From Xenophilus arseniciresistens (lineage in GTDB: Bacteria; Pseudomonadota; Gammaproteobacteria; Burkholderiales; Burkholderiaceae_C), in assembly GCF_028023875.1 (NCBI RefSeq), contig NZ_JAQIPB010000003.1:496001-560000 (forward strand): DNA of 64,000 nucleotides, given 5' to 3'. The notes beneath the pieces were generated by a model. It was not told the DNA's origin. It ran no database searches and was given only the letters and a program-made list of their open reading frames with translations. Positions 32,820 through 42,112 of the stretch are shown piece after piece. How positions within the stretch are numbered: the first letter of the stretch is position 1; every line of letters starts with the position of its first letter. A program made the position numbers and the translations under genes.

Positions 32820-33737
32820 TCAGGACGATGCAGCGCCGCGCGTGCGGCGCCGGGGCGCCGCCGGGGCGGTCTTGGCGGCAGCCTTGGCGGCTTTCTTTGC
32901 CGCCGGCTTTGCGGGGGCGGCGATGGCAGGCGCAGCGGCAGGCCCGGCCGCGCGGCGGGCCAGGCGCAGTTCGCGGCGCAGCTCGCTGACCTGCTTTTGC
33001 AGCTCGTCCACTTCGCTGCGCGAAGGCAGGTGCGCGAGCTTGCACCAGGCCTCGGCGATCTCGCGCTCCTTCAGTTGCAGCTCCGACACCGAGCGCAGCA
33101 ACTGCCGCTGCGCCTGCAGGAACTCGGGGCTGCGGTAGGTCTCGATCAGCGTGCTGTTGACAGCGGCCAGCCACTGGTCGGTCAGGCCGCGCCAGCTATG
33201 CGGGCGCTCCTCTTCGGGCTGCGTGCGCAGCGCCGCGCAGAAGCGCTCGAAGGCCAGGCCCCAGGCCTTGTGAAGCACGGCCTGCAGTGCGGCGGCATCC
33301 TTGTCGCGCTGCAGGCCCTGGCGGTTGCACGCCAGCAGCTTGCGGTCCAGGTCCCAGAGCGTGGCGTAGCGCGGGCCTTCGAGCATGCGCTGCAAGGTGG
33401 CGTCGAGCATGCCGGCGCCCGGGGCCGCCGCGCGCTCGGGCATGAACATCTCGCGCAGCTTCGCGGCATCGGGCATCTCGCCCACGGGCAGGTCCCTGGC
33501 AAGCTCGCTCCACTTGGCCATCGAGGCCTGCCAGCTCTCGCTCATCTGCGCGAACTGCGCCTCCAGCGGGCCCTCGCCCTGCCCCGCCGCAGCGCCGGGC
33601 CAGCCCAGCAGCTTGCGCCAGGCCGCCTGCTGGTCGGCCAGCCACTGGGCGTCCCAGGGGGCAAAGGCCGCGGCCACGGGCTCGTCCTGCGCCGCGCCGG
33701 AAGCGGCCCTTCCCTTCGAGGTGCGCTCTGCGCTCAT
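32820..33737 (-). CDS. phaE: Class III PHA synthase subunit PhaE
   Basis: The 305-aa product, from the ATG at 33737 (AAGG seven bases upstream), has a Trp-rich N-terminal region (DAQWLADQQAAWRKLLGWPG) and a C-terminal coiled coil SEVDELQKQVSELRRELRLA, both typical of PhaE, then a Lys/Ala/Pro-rich tail. An ATG at 33800 would add 21 residues and overlaps the ADH stop (ATGA); this is the main uncertainty. PhaE forms the active complex with PhaC, encoded just downstream. The tail resembles a disordered, DNA- or granule-binding segment. Confidence 0.82.
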   Translation of the reverse strand: MSAERTSKGRAASGAAQDEPVAAAFAPWDAQWLADQQAAWRKLLGWPGAAAGQGEGPLEAQFAQMSESWQASMAKWSELARDLPVGEMPDAAKLREMFMPERAAAPGAGMLDATLQRMLEGPRYATLWDLDRKLLACNRQGLQRDKDAAALQAVLHKAWGLAFERFCAALRTQPEEERPHSWRGLTDQWLAAVNSTLIETYRSPEFLQAQRQLLRSVSELQLKEREIAEAWCKLAHLPSRSEVDELQKQVSELRRELRLARRAAGPAAAPAIAAPAKPAAKKAAKAAAKTAPAAPRRRTRGAASS

Positions 33738-33796
33738 TGGATGACCTTCGCGCAGACGCGCTGCGGTGCGAGCGCCTTCGGGCGGCCGGGCGGCGC

Positions 33797-34927
33797 TCAT
33801 GGGAACACCACCACCTGCCGGATCGCCTCGCCCGCATGCAGCCGGTCGAAACCCTCGTTGATCTCATCGAGCGTGAGGCGCCCGCTCATCAGCCGGTTCA
33901 CGGGCATGCGCCCGCGCTGGTAGAGCGCCACGAAGCGCGGGATGTCGCGCGTGGGCACGCAGGTGCCGATGTAGCTGCCCTTGATGGTGCGCTCCTCACC
34001 CACCAGGTTGACGATGGGCAGGCCGAAGGCCGCGTTCGGCGGCGGCAGTCCGGCGGTGGTGGTGGTGCCGCCGCGGCGGGTGATGCGGTAGGCCGTCTCG
34101 AAGGCGCGCACCGAGCCGGCGAACTCGAACACATGGTCCAGCCCGCCACCGGTGGCTGCGCGCACCTTGTCCACGCATTCGGGGTCGGCGCCGTCGAAGG
34201 CCAGCGTCGCGCCCATGGCCAGCGCCTGCTCGCGCTTGGCGGGCGACAGGTCGATGGCGACGACCTCGCGCGCGCCGGCCGCCACGGCGCCGATCACGGC
34301 CGCCAGCCCGACGCCGCCCAGGCCCAGCACCGCCACGCTCTGGCCCGCGCGCACCTGCGCCGTGTTGACGACCGCACCCACGCCGGTGAGCACGGCACAG
34401 CCGAAGAGCGCGGCCTCGTCGAAGGGCAGCGCGGGGTCGAGCTTGACCAGCGAGCGGCGCGACACCACCGCATGCTCGGCAAAGGCCGAGCAGCCCAGGT
34501 GGTGGTTGACGACGCCACCGTCGCCGTCCGCCAGCCGCCGGGCGCCCGACAGCAGGGTGCCGGCGCCGTTGGCCGCCGCGCCGGGTTCGCACAGCGCGGG
34601 CCGCCCTTCGCTGCAGGGCATGCAGTGCCCGCAGCTGGGCACGAAGACCAGCGCGACGTGGTCGCCCACGGCCAGGTCATGGACCCCCTCGCCCAGCGCC
34701 ATCACTTCGCCGGCGGCCTCATGGCCCAGGGCCATGGGCAGCGGGCGCGGGCGGTCGCCGTTGATCACCGAAAGGTCCGAATGGCACAGGCCGGCCGCGC
34801 GAATGCGCACCAGCACCTCGTCGCGGCCCGGCGGCGCCAGCTCGACCTCCTCGATGGACAGGGGCTTCGATTCGGCATAGGGGTGGGGAAGGCCGGCCTG
34901 GCGCAGCACCGCGACACGGGTTTTCAT
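33797..34927 (-). CDS. Zinc-dependent alcohol dehydrogenase
   Basis: The 376-aa medium-chain dehydrogenase has the catalytic-zinc ligands Cys48 (AAGLCHSDL) and His69-Glu70 (LGHEAAGE), and the structural-zinc cluster of four Cys (99, 102, 105, 113 in PSCGHCMPCSEGRPALC). The NAD(P) fold is in VAVLGLGGVGLAAVIGAV. It resembles class III-type enzymes. The start overlaps the ALDH stop by 4 bases. With the ALDH it would convert an alcohol through an aldehyde to a carboxylate; substrate unknown. Confidence 0.9.
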   Translation of the reverse strand: MKTRVAVLRQAGLPHPYAESKPLSIEEVELAPPGRDEVLVRIRAAGLCHSDLSVINGDRPRPLPMALGHEAAGEVMALGEGVHDLAVGDHVALVFVPSCGHCMPCSEGRPALCEPGAAANGAGTLLSGARRLADGDGGVVNHHLGCSAFAEHAVVSRRSLVKLDPALPFDEAALFGCAVLTGVGAVVNTAQVRAGQSVAVLGLGGVGLAAVIGAVAAGAREVVAIDLSPAKREQALAMGATLAFDGADPECVDKVRAATGGGLDHVFEFAGSVRAFETAYRITRRGGTTTTAGLPPPNAAFGLPIVNLVGEERTIKGSYIGTCVPTRDIPRFVALYQRGRMPVNRLMSGRLTLDEINEGFDRLHAGEAIRQVVVFP

Positions 34928-36318
34928 GGCATGGCTCCTACGAACATCTTTTCCGTCTGCATGTCGCGGAAGGTGAAGGGGATGCCGCCCACGCCCAGGC
35001 CCGACTCGCGCAGGCCGGCAAAGGGCATCCAGTCGACGCGAAAGGCGGTGTGGTCGTTGATCATCACGGTGGAGGCATCAAGGCGGGAATAGGCGCGCAT
35101 GGCGGTGGCATGGTCGCGCGTGAAAACGGCGGCGTGGAAGGCCACGGGTAGCGCGTTGGCGCGTGCGATCGCCTCGTCCATGTCGTCATAGGCGTAGACG
35201 CACACGACCGGGCCGAAGACTTCCTGCGTCGACACCCTGGCCCCGGCCGGAGGCTCGAGCAGCACGGTCGGCGCGTAGCAGCCATGCGCCAGCGGCGTGC
35301 CGCCGCACAGCAGCCGGGCGCCGCCCTGAACCGCCTCTCGCACCCAGTCATCGACGCGCTCGACGTCGCGCTGGCGGATCAGCGGCCCGACCTCGGTGAC
35401 CGCCAGCGTGGGGTCGCCCACCTTCATGGCACCGGCCAGGTCCGCGATGCGCCGCGCGAGTTCAGCCGCGACCGAGCGGTGGGCGAAGATGCGCTGCACC
35501 GACACGCACACCTGCCCTGCGTGATAGAAGGCGCCCTTGGCCAGCCGGGGAACGGCCGCGTCCAGGTCGGCGTCGGCGGCCACCACCACGGGCGCAACGC
35601 CGCCATGCTCCAGCGCACAGCGCACGCCCGGCGCCAGTTTGGAGCGCAGCATCCAGCCCACGCGGCCGCTGCCGATGAAGCTGAAGAAGCCGATCCGCGC
35701 ATCGGCCACCAGCCGGGTGGCCAGCGCCGTGTCCTCGATGATCAGCGGCTGGCACCACTCGCGCGGCAGGCCGGCCTCGCGCAGGATCTCGACGAACTGC
35801 AGGCACGACAGCGGCGTCTCGGCCGCGGGCTTGACGATCACCGGGCAGCCGGCCGCCAGCGCCGGCCCCACCTGGTGCACGATCAGGTTCAGCGGATGGT
35901 TGAAGGCGCTCACCGCCAGCACCACGCCCACGGGTTCGCGCACGGTGAAGGCCACGCGGCCGGCCGAAGCGGCGTTGATGTTCATCGGCACGCCGTGCCA
36001 GACCTCGGAGCGCAGCAGCTCGGCGCAGTTCTGCACGCCGTCGATCGCGCGCGCCACCTCCACCTGCGAATCGAGCAGCGGCTTGCCGCCCTCGCGCGCG
36101 GCCTCCAGGGCCAGCTCGTCGGCGCGCTCCTCCATCAGGCGCACGGCCTTGCGCAGGATCTCGATGCGCCGCGTCGGCGACAGCCAGGCATCGCGGTTGC
36201 GGAACAGCGCCTGCGCCGTCGCCAGCGCCTGCTCCACCTGCTCCTCGCCTGCCGTGGGGAGTGTGGCCAGCAGCTCGCCGCCGTAGGGCGAGCGCACTTC
36301 CAGCAGCCTGTTCATCAT
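34924..36318 (-). CDS. Aldehyde dehydrogenase family protein
   Basis: The 464-aa protein starts MMNRLLEVRSPYGGE. Catalytic residues are Glu237 (CALEHGGVAP) and Cys271 (YHAGQVCVSVQR). The fold includes AFNHPLNLIVHQVGPALAAG and EVFGPVVCVYAYDD. The start overlaps the TPP-enzyme stop by one base and its stop overlaps the ADH start by four. The role in the operon is oxidation of the aldehyde from the neighbouring ADH or from a lyase reaction of the TPP enzyme. Confidence 0.9.
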   Translation of the reverse strand: MMNRLLEVRSPYGGELLATLPTAGEEQVEQALATAQALFRNRDAWLSPTRRIEILRKAVRLMEERADELALEAAREGGKPLLDSQVEVARAIDGVQNCAELLRSEVWHGVPMNINAASAGRVAFTVREPVGVVLAVSAFNHPLNLIVHQVGPALAAGCPVIVKPAAETPLSCLQFVEILREAGLPREWCQPLIIEDTALATRLVADARIGFFSFIGSGRVGWMLRSKLAPGVRCALEHGGVAPVVVAADADLDAAVPRLAKGAFYHAGQVCVSVQRIFAHRSVAAELARRIADLAGAMKVGDPTLAVTEVGPLIRQRDVERVDDWVREAVQGGARLLCGGTPLAHGCYAPTVLLEPPAGARVSTQEVFGPVVCVYAYDDMDEAIARANALPVAFHAAVFTRDHATAMRAYSRLDASTVMINDHTAFRVDWMPFAGLRESGLGVGGIPFTFRDMQTEKMFVGAMP

Positions 36319-37955
36319 CACAGCGGCGAGGTCAGCGCCTTCAGGCGGTTGGTGAGCTTCATGTTCTCGCCATAGTCCACCTGGCAGTCGATCACCACCA
36401 CCGTGTCGTCGGCGATGGCCTGCTTGAGCGTGGGCAGCAGGTCTTCGGCACGCTGGACGCGGTAGCCCTTGGCGCCGAAGCTCTCGGCGTACTTCACGAA
36501 GTCCGGGTTGTTGAAGGAGATGTGGCTGGGCCGCCCGAAGTGGCGCAGCTGGTGCCAGGTGATCAGGCCGTACTCGGAGTCGTTCCAGATCAGGATCACG
36601 ATGGCGGTCTTCATGCGAAGCGCGGTCTCGATCTCCTGCGAGTTCATCATGAAGCCGGCGTCGCCCGTCACGGCGACCACCGTGCGATCGGGATGCACCA
36701 GCTTGGCCGCGATCGCGCCGGGCACCGCGATGCCCATGGCCGCGAAGCCGTTGGAGATGATGCAGGTGTTGGGCCGCTCGGCCCGGTACATGCGGCTCAT
36801 CCACATCTTGTGGGCGCCCACGTCGGAAATGGCGATGTCCTCCGGGCCCAGGGCCTCGCGCAGGTCCCACACGATCTTCTGCGGCTTGATGGGGAAGGCG
36901 TCGTCCGTCGAATGCTCGGCGCGGTCCTGCTCGATGGCCCGGCGCACCGCGCCGAAGGGTACCGCGGGCTGCGGCTTGGCCTTGAGCGCGATCGAGCGCA
37001 GCGAGTTGGAGATGTCGCCCAGCACGCCCACGGCGACGATGTAGCGTTCGTCGACCTCGGCCGCCAGGCCGTCGATGTGGATGATGGTCTTGTCGCCATT
37101 GGGGTTCCACATGTCGGGGTGGTACTCGACCATGTCGTAGCCCACGCAGATCACCACGTCGGCCTTCTCGAAGGCGAACCACGGCAGGTCGCGCGCCTTC
37201 AGGCCGATGGTGCCCAGCGACACCGGGTTGGTGAAGGGCACCACACCCTTGGCCATGAAGGTGTTGGCCACCGGGATGTGCAGCATCTCGGCAAAGGTGA
37301 CCAGCGCGTTATCGGCACCCTGGCGGATGACGCCGTTGCCGGCCAGGATCACGGGCGCCTTGGCGGCGCTGATCAGCTCGGCGGCGCGCTCGAGCTTGGC
37401 GGCCGGCGCATGTGCCGTGTAGGCGGTCTGCACGCGGATGGGCTGCTTGCCGGCCGGCACCTCCATCTCGGCCACGTTCTCGGGGAAGTCGATGAAGGCG
37501 GCACCGGGCTTTTCGGCCTGCGCGACCTTGAAGGCCTTGCGCACCACCTCTGACACGATCTCGGGCGCAAGGATCTGGGTCGCGTACTTGGTGATCGGCT
37601 TGAACAGGCTGACCTGGTCGAGGATCTGGTGGCTTTCCTTGTGCAGCCGGGTGGTGGCGCCCTGGCCGGCGATGGCCACCACGGGCGCGCGGTCCATGTT
37701 GGCATCGGCCACGCCGGTGATCAGGTTGGTGGCGCCGGGGCCGAGCGTGGACATGCACACGCCCGCGCGGCCGGTCAGGCGGCCGTACACGTCGGCCATG
37801 AAGGCGGCGCCCTGCTCGTGGTGGCAGGTCACGAAGGTGATGGGGCTGTCCAGCAGCGCGTCCATCACGTCGATGTTTTCCTCGCCCGGAATGCCGAAGA
37901 TGTATTCGACGCCTTCGTTTTCCAGGGCCTTGACAAAGAGTTGAGCGGCTTTCAT
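36318..37955 (-). CDS. Thiamine-diphosphate enzyme, acetolactate synthase-like (AlsS type)
   Basis: The 545-aa protein has the TPP-family catalytic Glu47 in TCHHEQGAAFMADVYGR and the TPP-binding GDAGFMMNSQEIETAL near 427-442. The middle CVGYDMVEYHPDMWNPNG closely resembles catabolic acetolactate synthases (AlsS), while no small subunit is encoded nearby. It would join two pyruvates or a pyruvate and an aldehyde, but related lyases and decarboxylases share the fold. It follows the MHS transporter by 25 bases. Confidence 0.85.
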   Translation of the reverse strand: MKAAQLFVKALENEGVEYIFGIPGEENIDVMDALLDSPITFVTCHHEQGAAFMADVYGRLTGRAGVCMSTLGPGATNLITGVADANMDRAPVVAIAGQGATTRLHKESHQILDQVSLFKPITKYATQILAPEIVSEVVRKAFKVAQAEKPGAAFIDFPENVAEMEVPAGKQPIRVQTAYTAHAPAAKLERAAELISAAKAPVILAGNGVIRQGADNALVTFAEMLHIPVANTFMAKGVVPFTNPVSLGTIGLKARDLPWFAFEKADVVICVGYDMVEYHPDMWNPNGDKTIIHIDGLAAEVDERYIVAVGVLGDISNSLRSIALKAKPQPAVPFGAVRRAIEQDRAEHSTDDAFPIKPQKIVWDLREALGPEDIAISDVGAHKMWMSRMYRAERPNTCIISNGFAAMGIAVPGAIAAKLVHPDRTVVAVTGDAGFMMNSQEIETALRMKTAIVILIWNDSEYGLITWHQLRHFGRPSHISFNNPDFVKYAESFGAKGYRVQRAEDLLPTLKQAIADDTVVVIDCQVDYGENMKLTNRLKALTSPL

Positions 37956-37980
37956 GGGGTGACTCCCAGGTCTTTCTTGT

Positions 37981-39312
37981 TCAGCGTTCGTGCTGCAGGT
38001 ATTGCGGCTGCTTGGGCAGGCGCAGGCTGACGATCAGGGCGATCACCATCATGGCGGTGACGTACCAGAAGAATGTGGTTTCGTAGCCGATGGCCTTCAG
38101 GCCCAGCGCCACGTATTCGGCGGTTCCGCCGAACAGCGCGTTGCCGATGGCGTAGGCCAAACCGACGCCGAGCGCACGCACCTCGGGCGGGAACATCTCG
38201 GCCTTGACGATGCCGCTGATGGAGGTGTAGAGGCTGATGATCGCCAGTGCCGCCGTGACCAGCATGAAGGCCGTCGTGGGGCTGCTCGCGTAGCGCAGCG
38301 CGGTGAGGATGGGCACGGTCGCCAGCACGGCCAGGCTGCTGAACAGCAGCATGTTGTTGCGCCGGCCGATGCGGTCGGACAGCGCGCCGAAGACCGGCTG
38401 CAGGCACATGAAGACGAACAGCGCGCCGGTCATCACGTAGCTGGCGGTCTTGATGGGCAGGCCCACCGTGTTCACCAGGTACTTCTGCATGTAGGTGGTG
38501 AAGGTGTAGAAGATCAGCGAGCCGCCGGCCGTATAGCCCAGCACGGCCAGGAAGGCGCCGCGGTGGTTGCGCCACAGCCCGGCGATGGTGCCGGCCCCTT
38601 CGCTGGAGCGGGACTCTTCGCTCTGCGTCTCATGCAGCGTGCGGCGCAGCAGCAGCGCGACGATGGCCGCCAGCGCGCCGATGACGAAGGGGATGCGCCA
38701 GCCCCAGGCCTTGAGCTCGTCGGTGCTCAGCAGGGATTCGAGGATCACCATGACCAGCACGGCCGTCAGCTGTCCGCCGATCAGCGTCACGTACTGGAAG
38801 GAGGAGTAGAAGCCGCGGCGCCCGCGCATGGCGATCTCGCTCATGTAGGTGGCGGTGGTGCCGTACTCGCCGCCCACCGACAGGCCCTGGAACATGCGGC
38901 ACAGCAGCAGCAGGAAGGGCGCCCATGCGCCGATCTGCGCGTAGGTGGGCAGCGCGGCGATGACGAGCGAGCCGCCGCACATCATCAGCACCGAGATCAG
39001 CATCGAGGTCTTGCGGCCCACCCGGTCGGCGATGCGGCCGAACAGCCAGCCGCCGATCGGCCGCATGAGGAAGCCCGCGGCGAACACGGCCGCGGTGTTG
39101 AGCAGCTGCACCGTCGGGTCGGCCTTGGGGAAGAAGGCCGGCGCGAAGTACAGCGCCGCAAAGGCGTAGACGTAGAAGTCGAACCACTCCACCAGGTTGC
39201 CCGAAGAGGCCGCCATGATGGAGAAGATGCGGTGGCGTTTTTCCGCCGCGGTGTAGCCGTCCGAGTCTGATGTGGACACGGGCACGGCGGAAGCAGTGTT
39301 GACGGTTGTCAT
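37981..39312 (-). CDS. MHS-family MFS transporter
   Basis: The 443-aa protein begins [21 protein letters not shown] lies six bases upstream of this ATG, which decides the start. Twelve hydrophobic segments are present. Signatures include [32 protein letters not shown] and [10 protein letters not shown], all of the metabolite:H+ symporter (alpha-ketoglutarate/proline) group. It is the first gene of the long - operon, and likely imports its carbon source, probably an organic acid. Confidence 0.9.
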   Translation of the reverse strand: MTTVNTASAVPVSTSDSDGYTAAEKRHRIFSIMAASSGNLVEWFDFYVYAFAALYFAPAFFPKADPTVQLLNTAAVFAAGFLMRPIGGWLFGRIADRVGRKTSMLISVLMMCGGSLVIAALPTYAQIGAWAPFLLLLCRMFQGLSVGGEYGTTATYMSEIAMRGRRGFYSSFQYVTLIGGQLTAVLVMVILESLLSTDELKAWGWRIPFVIGALAAIVALLLRRTLHETQSEESRSSEGAGTIAGLWRNHRGAFLAVLGYTAGGSLIFYTFTTYMQKYLVNTVGLPIKTASYVMTGALFVFMCLQPVFGALSDRIGRRNNMLLFSSLAVLATVPILTALRYASSPTTAFMLVTAALAIISLYTSISGIVKAEMFPPEVRALGVGLAYAIGNALFGGTAEYVALGLKAIGYETTFFWYVTAMMVIALIVSLRLPKQPQYLQHER

Positions 39313-39428
39313 CGATGTCTCCTGTGTCTGAACGGGATCAGTGGGGCCACAGGTGCGGCGTCTCGCGCCGCGTACCGACATGGCCTGGCGGCAGTGTGTT
39401 CAGGCACACGCGCGCTGTCGTCCGTAGT

Positions 39429-39470
39429 CGTCGGGCGACGGCCTCTGTAGTTGCACGCAGGGGAAAACCC
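39429..39470 (-). promoter_or_regulatory. Candidate regulatory palindromes upstream of the long operon
   Basis: In the 208-base gap before the MHS gene, two palindromic features stand out: CGTCGGGCGACG (39429-39440, CGTCG/CGACG arms) and GGGAAAACCC (39461-39470). They lie 117-158 bases upstream of the operon start. They could bind the FixJ-type regulator or another factor. No confident -10/-35 pair was seen nearby. Confidence 0.3.
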
Positions 39471-39520
39471 GTAGCTCCGGGCGGTTTGAACGGCGCGCAG
39501 CGGCGCGCGCCCGGGGTCTG

Positions 39521-40795
39521 TCAGCCGATGCCCAGCACCGTCAGGGCGTGGATCAGCAGCCCCACCAGCCCGCCCACCAGCGTGCCGTTGATGCGGATGA
39601 ACTGCAGGTCGCGGCCGATGTTGCGCTCGACCTCGCGCACCAGGGCATCGGTGTCCCAGGCGGCCACGCGTTCCTCGATGTAGCGGCGCCCGTCTTCGCG
39701 CCAGCGCTCGATCAGCGCCGGGGCGGCGCCGAGGATCTGTTCGTTGAGCCAGTGGCGCATGGCTTCGTCGGCTTCCAGCCGCCGGCCCAGCCCGGCCGCC
39801 AGCAGGCTCACGCGCTGGCGGATCGCCGAGTCCTCGTTGGCCGCCAGGTCGGCATCGAGCCAGTCGCGCAGCTGGCCCCACAGGCCCTGCAGATAGCCGG
39901 CCAGGGCCGGATGGGCCAGCAGCTCGTCGCGCCAGCGCTCGCCGCGCGCGATGAACCCGGGGTCATGCTGCAGGCGCTCGATGAAGGTGGCCATGAAGCG
40001 GTCGAAGCGCAGGCGCAGCGGGTGCCCGGGCGAAGCGGCCGTCTCGCCCAGCGTGCGCGCCACAGCGGCCACGATCTTGCGCGTGGCCAGCCGCGCGGCC
40101 ACCTGGTCCAGGCCCACGTAGCGCAGCGCCTTCACCTCGCGGGCGATGGCGTCGGTCAACTGCTCCTGCAGCGCCTCGTCGTCCAGCAGCTCGGCCAGTT
40201 GGCCCAGCACCTCGTCGAGCAGCGCCTGGTGCCGCCCCTGGGCCGTGAGCGCGCCCAGCAGCTGGCCGGCCAGCGGCGCCACGTCGATGTGCCGCAGCCC
40301 GGCGCCGGCCGCGCGCGCCACGAAGTCGCGCACGCGCGCATCGTCCAGCGCGCCCAGCGCCAGCCGCACCAGCGCCACGGCCTGCGCGCCCAGCTGCTGC
40401 GCATGCGCGCTCTGCATGAGCCAGTGCGCGATGCGGCCGGCCGCATCGAAGCTGCGCAGCTTGGCCAGCACCTGCGGCGTGGCCAGGAAGTTGTCGCAGA
40501 TGAAGTCGGCCAGGTTGCGGCCCAGCCGCGCCTTGCGCGCGGGCAGGATGGCCGTGTGCGGGATGGGCAGGCCCAGCGGGTGGCGAAACAGCGCCACCAC
40601 CGCGAACCAGTCGGCCATGGCGCCCACCATCGCGGCCTCGGCGCCCGCGGCCAGCCAGCCCCAGCCCGCATGCGGATGGGCGCGCCCGCCCCACACGGCC
40701 AGCGCATACAGCAGCGCCGCGCCCGCCAGCAGGGCCAGCGCCACGCGCTTCATGCGCGCCGCGGGGTCGGTGGGGCCGGGGCTTCTTTCAGGCAA
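39521..40795 (-). CDS. DUF445 family membrane protein
   Basis: The 424-aa protein has an N-terminal hydrophobic segment (about 15-35) and the family start GAEAAMVGAMADWFAVVALFRHPLGLPIPHTAI. The rest is helical and repetitive, with a hydrophobic C-terminus IRINGTLVGGLVGLLIHALTVLG. Homologues are about 400-450 aa and their function is not known; they appear to be envelope-associated. The start (40795) overlaps the argE stop by 8 bases. A shorter start at 40753 (MKRVALALLAG) is possible. Confidence 0.82.
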   Translation of the reverse strand: MPERSPGPTDPAARMKRVALALLAGAALLYALAVWGGRAHPHAGWGWLAAGAEAAMVGAMADWFAVVALFRHPLGLPIPHTAILPARKARLGRNLADFICDNFLATPQVLAKLRSFDAAGRIAHWLMQSAHAQQLGAQAVALVRLALGALDDARVRDFVARAAGAGLRHIDVAPLAGQLLGALTAQGRHQALLDEVLGQLAELLDDEALQEQLTDAIAREVKALRYVGLDQVAARLATRKIVAAVARTLGETAASPGHPLRLRFDRFMATFIERLQHDPGFIARGERWRDELLAHPALAGYLQGLWGQLRDWLDADLAANEDSAIRQRVSLLAAGLGRRLEADEAMRHWLNEQILGAAPALIERWREDGRRYIEERVAAWDTDALVREVERNIGRDLQFIRINGTLVGGLVGLLIHALTVLGIG

Positions 40796-41978
40796 TTTCG
40801 CGCGCAGTGGCCAGGCCCTGCACGAAGGCTTCGCAGCGGGCCAGTTGCGCCAGGCTCACGTATTCGTCGGGCTGGTGGGCCTGGGTGATGCTGCCGGGGC
40901 CGCAGACCACGGTGGGAATGCCCGCGCCGCGGAACAGGCCCGCTTCGGTGCCGAAGGCCACCAGCGTGGTGCCCGCCTCGCCCGACAGGCGCTGCGCGAG
41001 CTGCGTGATGGCGTCGCCGGCCGAGCCCTGGAAGGCCGGCACCTCGCAGGTGTTCTCGAAGGAGAAGCCGGTGCCGGGCGCCACGGCCTGCATGCGCGGC
41101 TCCAGCATGCGCGCGTACTGTTCCACCTCGCGCTGCAGGGCCTGCGCATCGACGGTGGGCAGGTTGCGGAATTCATAGCGGAACTCGGCATCGCGCGGCA
41201 CCACGTTGTCGGCGATGCCGCCGTGGAACTGGCCCACGCTGGCGGTGGAAAAGGGCACGTCGAAGCCGGGGTAGCGCGGCTCGTTCGCCTCGAAGCCCTC
41301 GGCCATGTCGCGCACCTTGCCGATCACGCGCGCCGCCATCTCGATGGCGTTGACCGACTGCGGCGTGAGCGAGGAATGCGCCTCCTTGCCGCGCACGCAG
41401 CAGCGCCAGCGGTACACGCCCTTGTGCGCGATGGCCGGCACCATCAGCGTGGGCTCGCCCACCACGCAGGCCACGGGCCGGATGCCGGCCTCCTTCATGT
41501 CGGCGATCAGCTCGCGCACGCCGAAGCAGCCCACCTCCTCGTCGTAGCTCAGCGCCAGGTGCAGCGCGAAGGGCGCGTCGCTTTCCAGGAAGTGCCTGGC
41601 CTGCGCCAGCGCGATGCCGATGAAGCCCTTCATGTCGGCGCAGCCGCGGCCGTAGAGGCTGGGGCCTTCGGGGCCGTCCTGCACCAGGGCCGACAGCGGG
41701 TCCACCGTCCAGGCCTGGCCGTCCCAGGGCACGGTGTCGGTGTGGCCCGAGAGGATCACCCCGGCCGGCCGGCCCTCGCCCAGCGTGGCGAAGAGGTTGG
41801 CCTTGGTGCGTCCGGCGTTGTAGGTGATGCGACTGCTCACACCCAGGCTGGCCAGGTGCTCGCGCGCAAAGTCGATCAGTTGCAGGTTGCTGTTCGCGCT
41901 GACGGTGTTCATGCGCACCAGGGACTGGGCGAAGGCCAGGCCCTGGTCAGAAAGCGTGGGGAGCGTGGGGGTGGGCAT
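40788..41978 (-). CDS. argE: Acetylornithine deacetylase (M20 family)
   Basis: The 396-aa protein has the M20 metal site: His79/Asp81 in LSGHTDTVPW, Asp115 in GRGCADMKG, Glu147-Glu148 in SYDEEVGC, and a C-terminal His in GSITQAHQPDEYV, with GTEAGLFRGAGIP before it. The overall pattern fits ArgE, which cleaves N-acetylornithine in arginine synthesis. The start is divergent from the other M20 gene across a 134-base gap; ATG 41987 would add three residues. The stop overlaps the DUF445 start by eight bases. Confidence 0.88.
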   Translation of the reverse strand: MPTPTLPTLSDQGLAFAQSLVRMNTVSANSNLQLIDFAREHLASLGVSSRITYNAGRTKANLFATLGEGRPAGVILSGHTDTVPWDGQAWTVDPLSALVQDGPEGPSLYGRGCADMKGFIGIALAQARHFLESDAPFALHLALSYDEEVGCFGVRELIADMKEAGIRPVACVVGEPTLMVPAIAHKGVYRWRCCVRGKEAHSSLTPQSVNAIEMAARVIGKVRDMAEGFEANEPRYPGFDVPFSTASVGQFHGGIADNVVPRDAEFRYEFRNLPTVDAQALQREVEQYARMLEPRMQAVAPGTGFSFENTCEVPAFQGSAGDAITQLAQRLSGEAGTTLVAFGTEAGLFRGAGIPTVVCGPGSITQAHQPDEYVSLAQLARCEAFVQGLATAREIA

Positions 41979-42112
41979 GGCAACCATTGTGGGGCAAGGC
42001 CCGCGCCCGCCCTGCCTGCACGGGATTGGCGAGCGCACGGTCTCAACCCTTGTGCGGGCATCGGTATTGCTTCGCCTGGCAGCGCCCTCCGGCCCGGCCT
42101 AGACTCCCGTTC

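Noticed and set aside
34924-37182. Apparent N-terminal extension of the aldehyde dehydrogenase
   Set aside because: The extension is an out-of-frame reading of the TPP-enzyme gene; the ATG at 36318 gives the usual family length.
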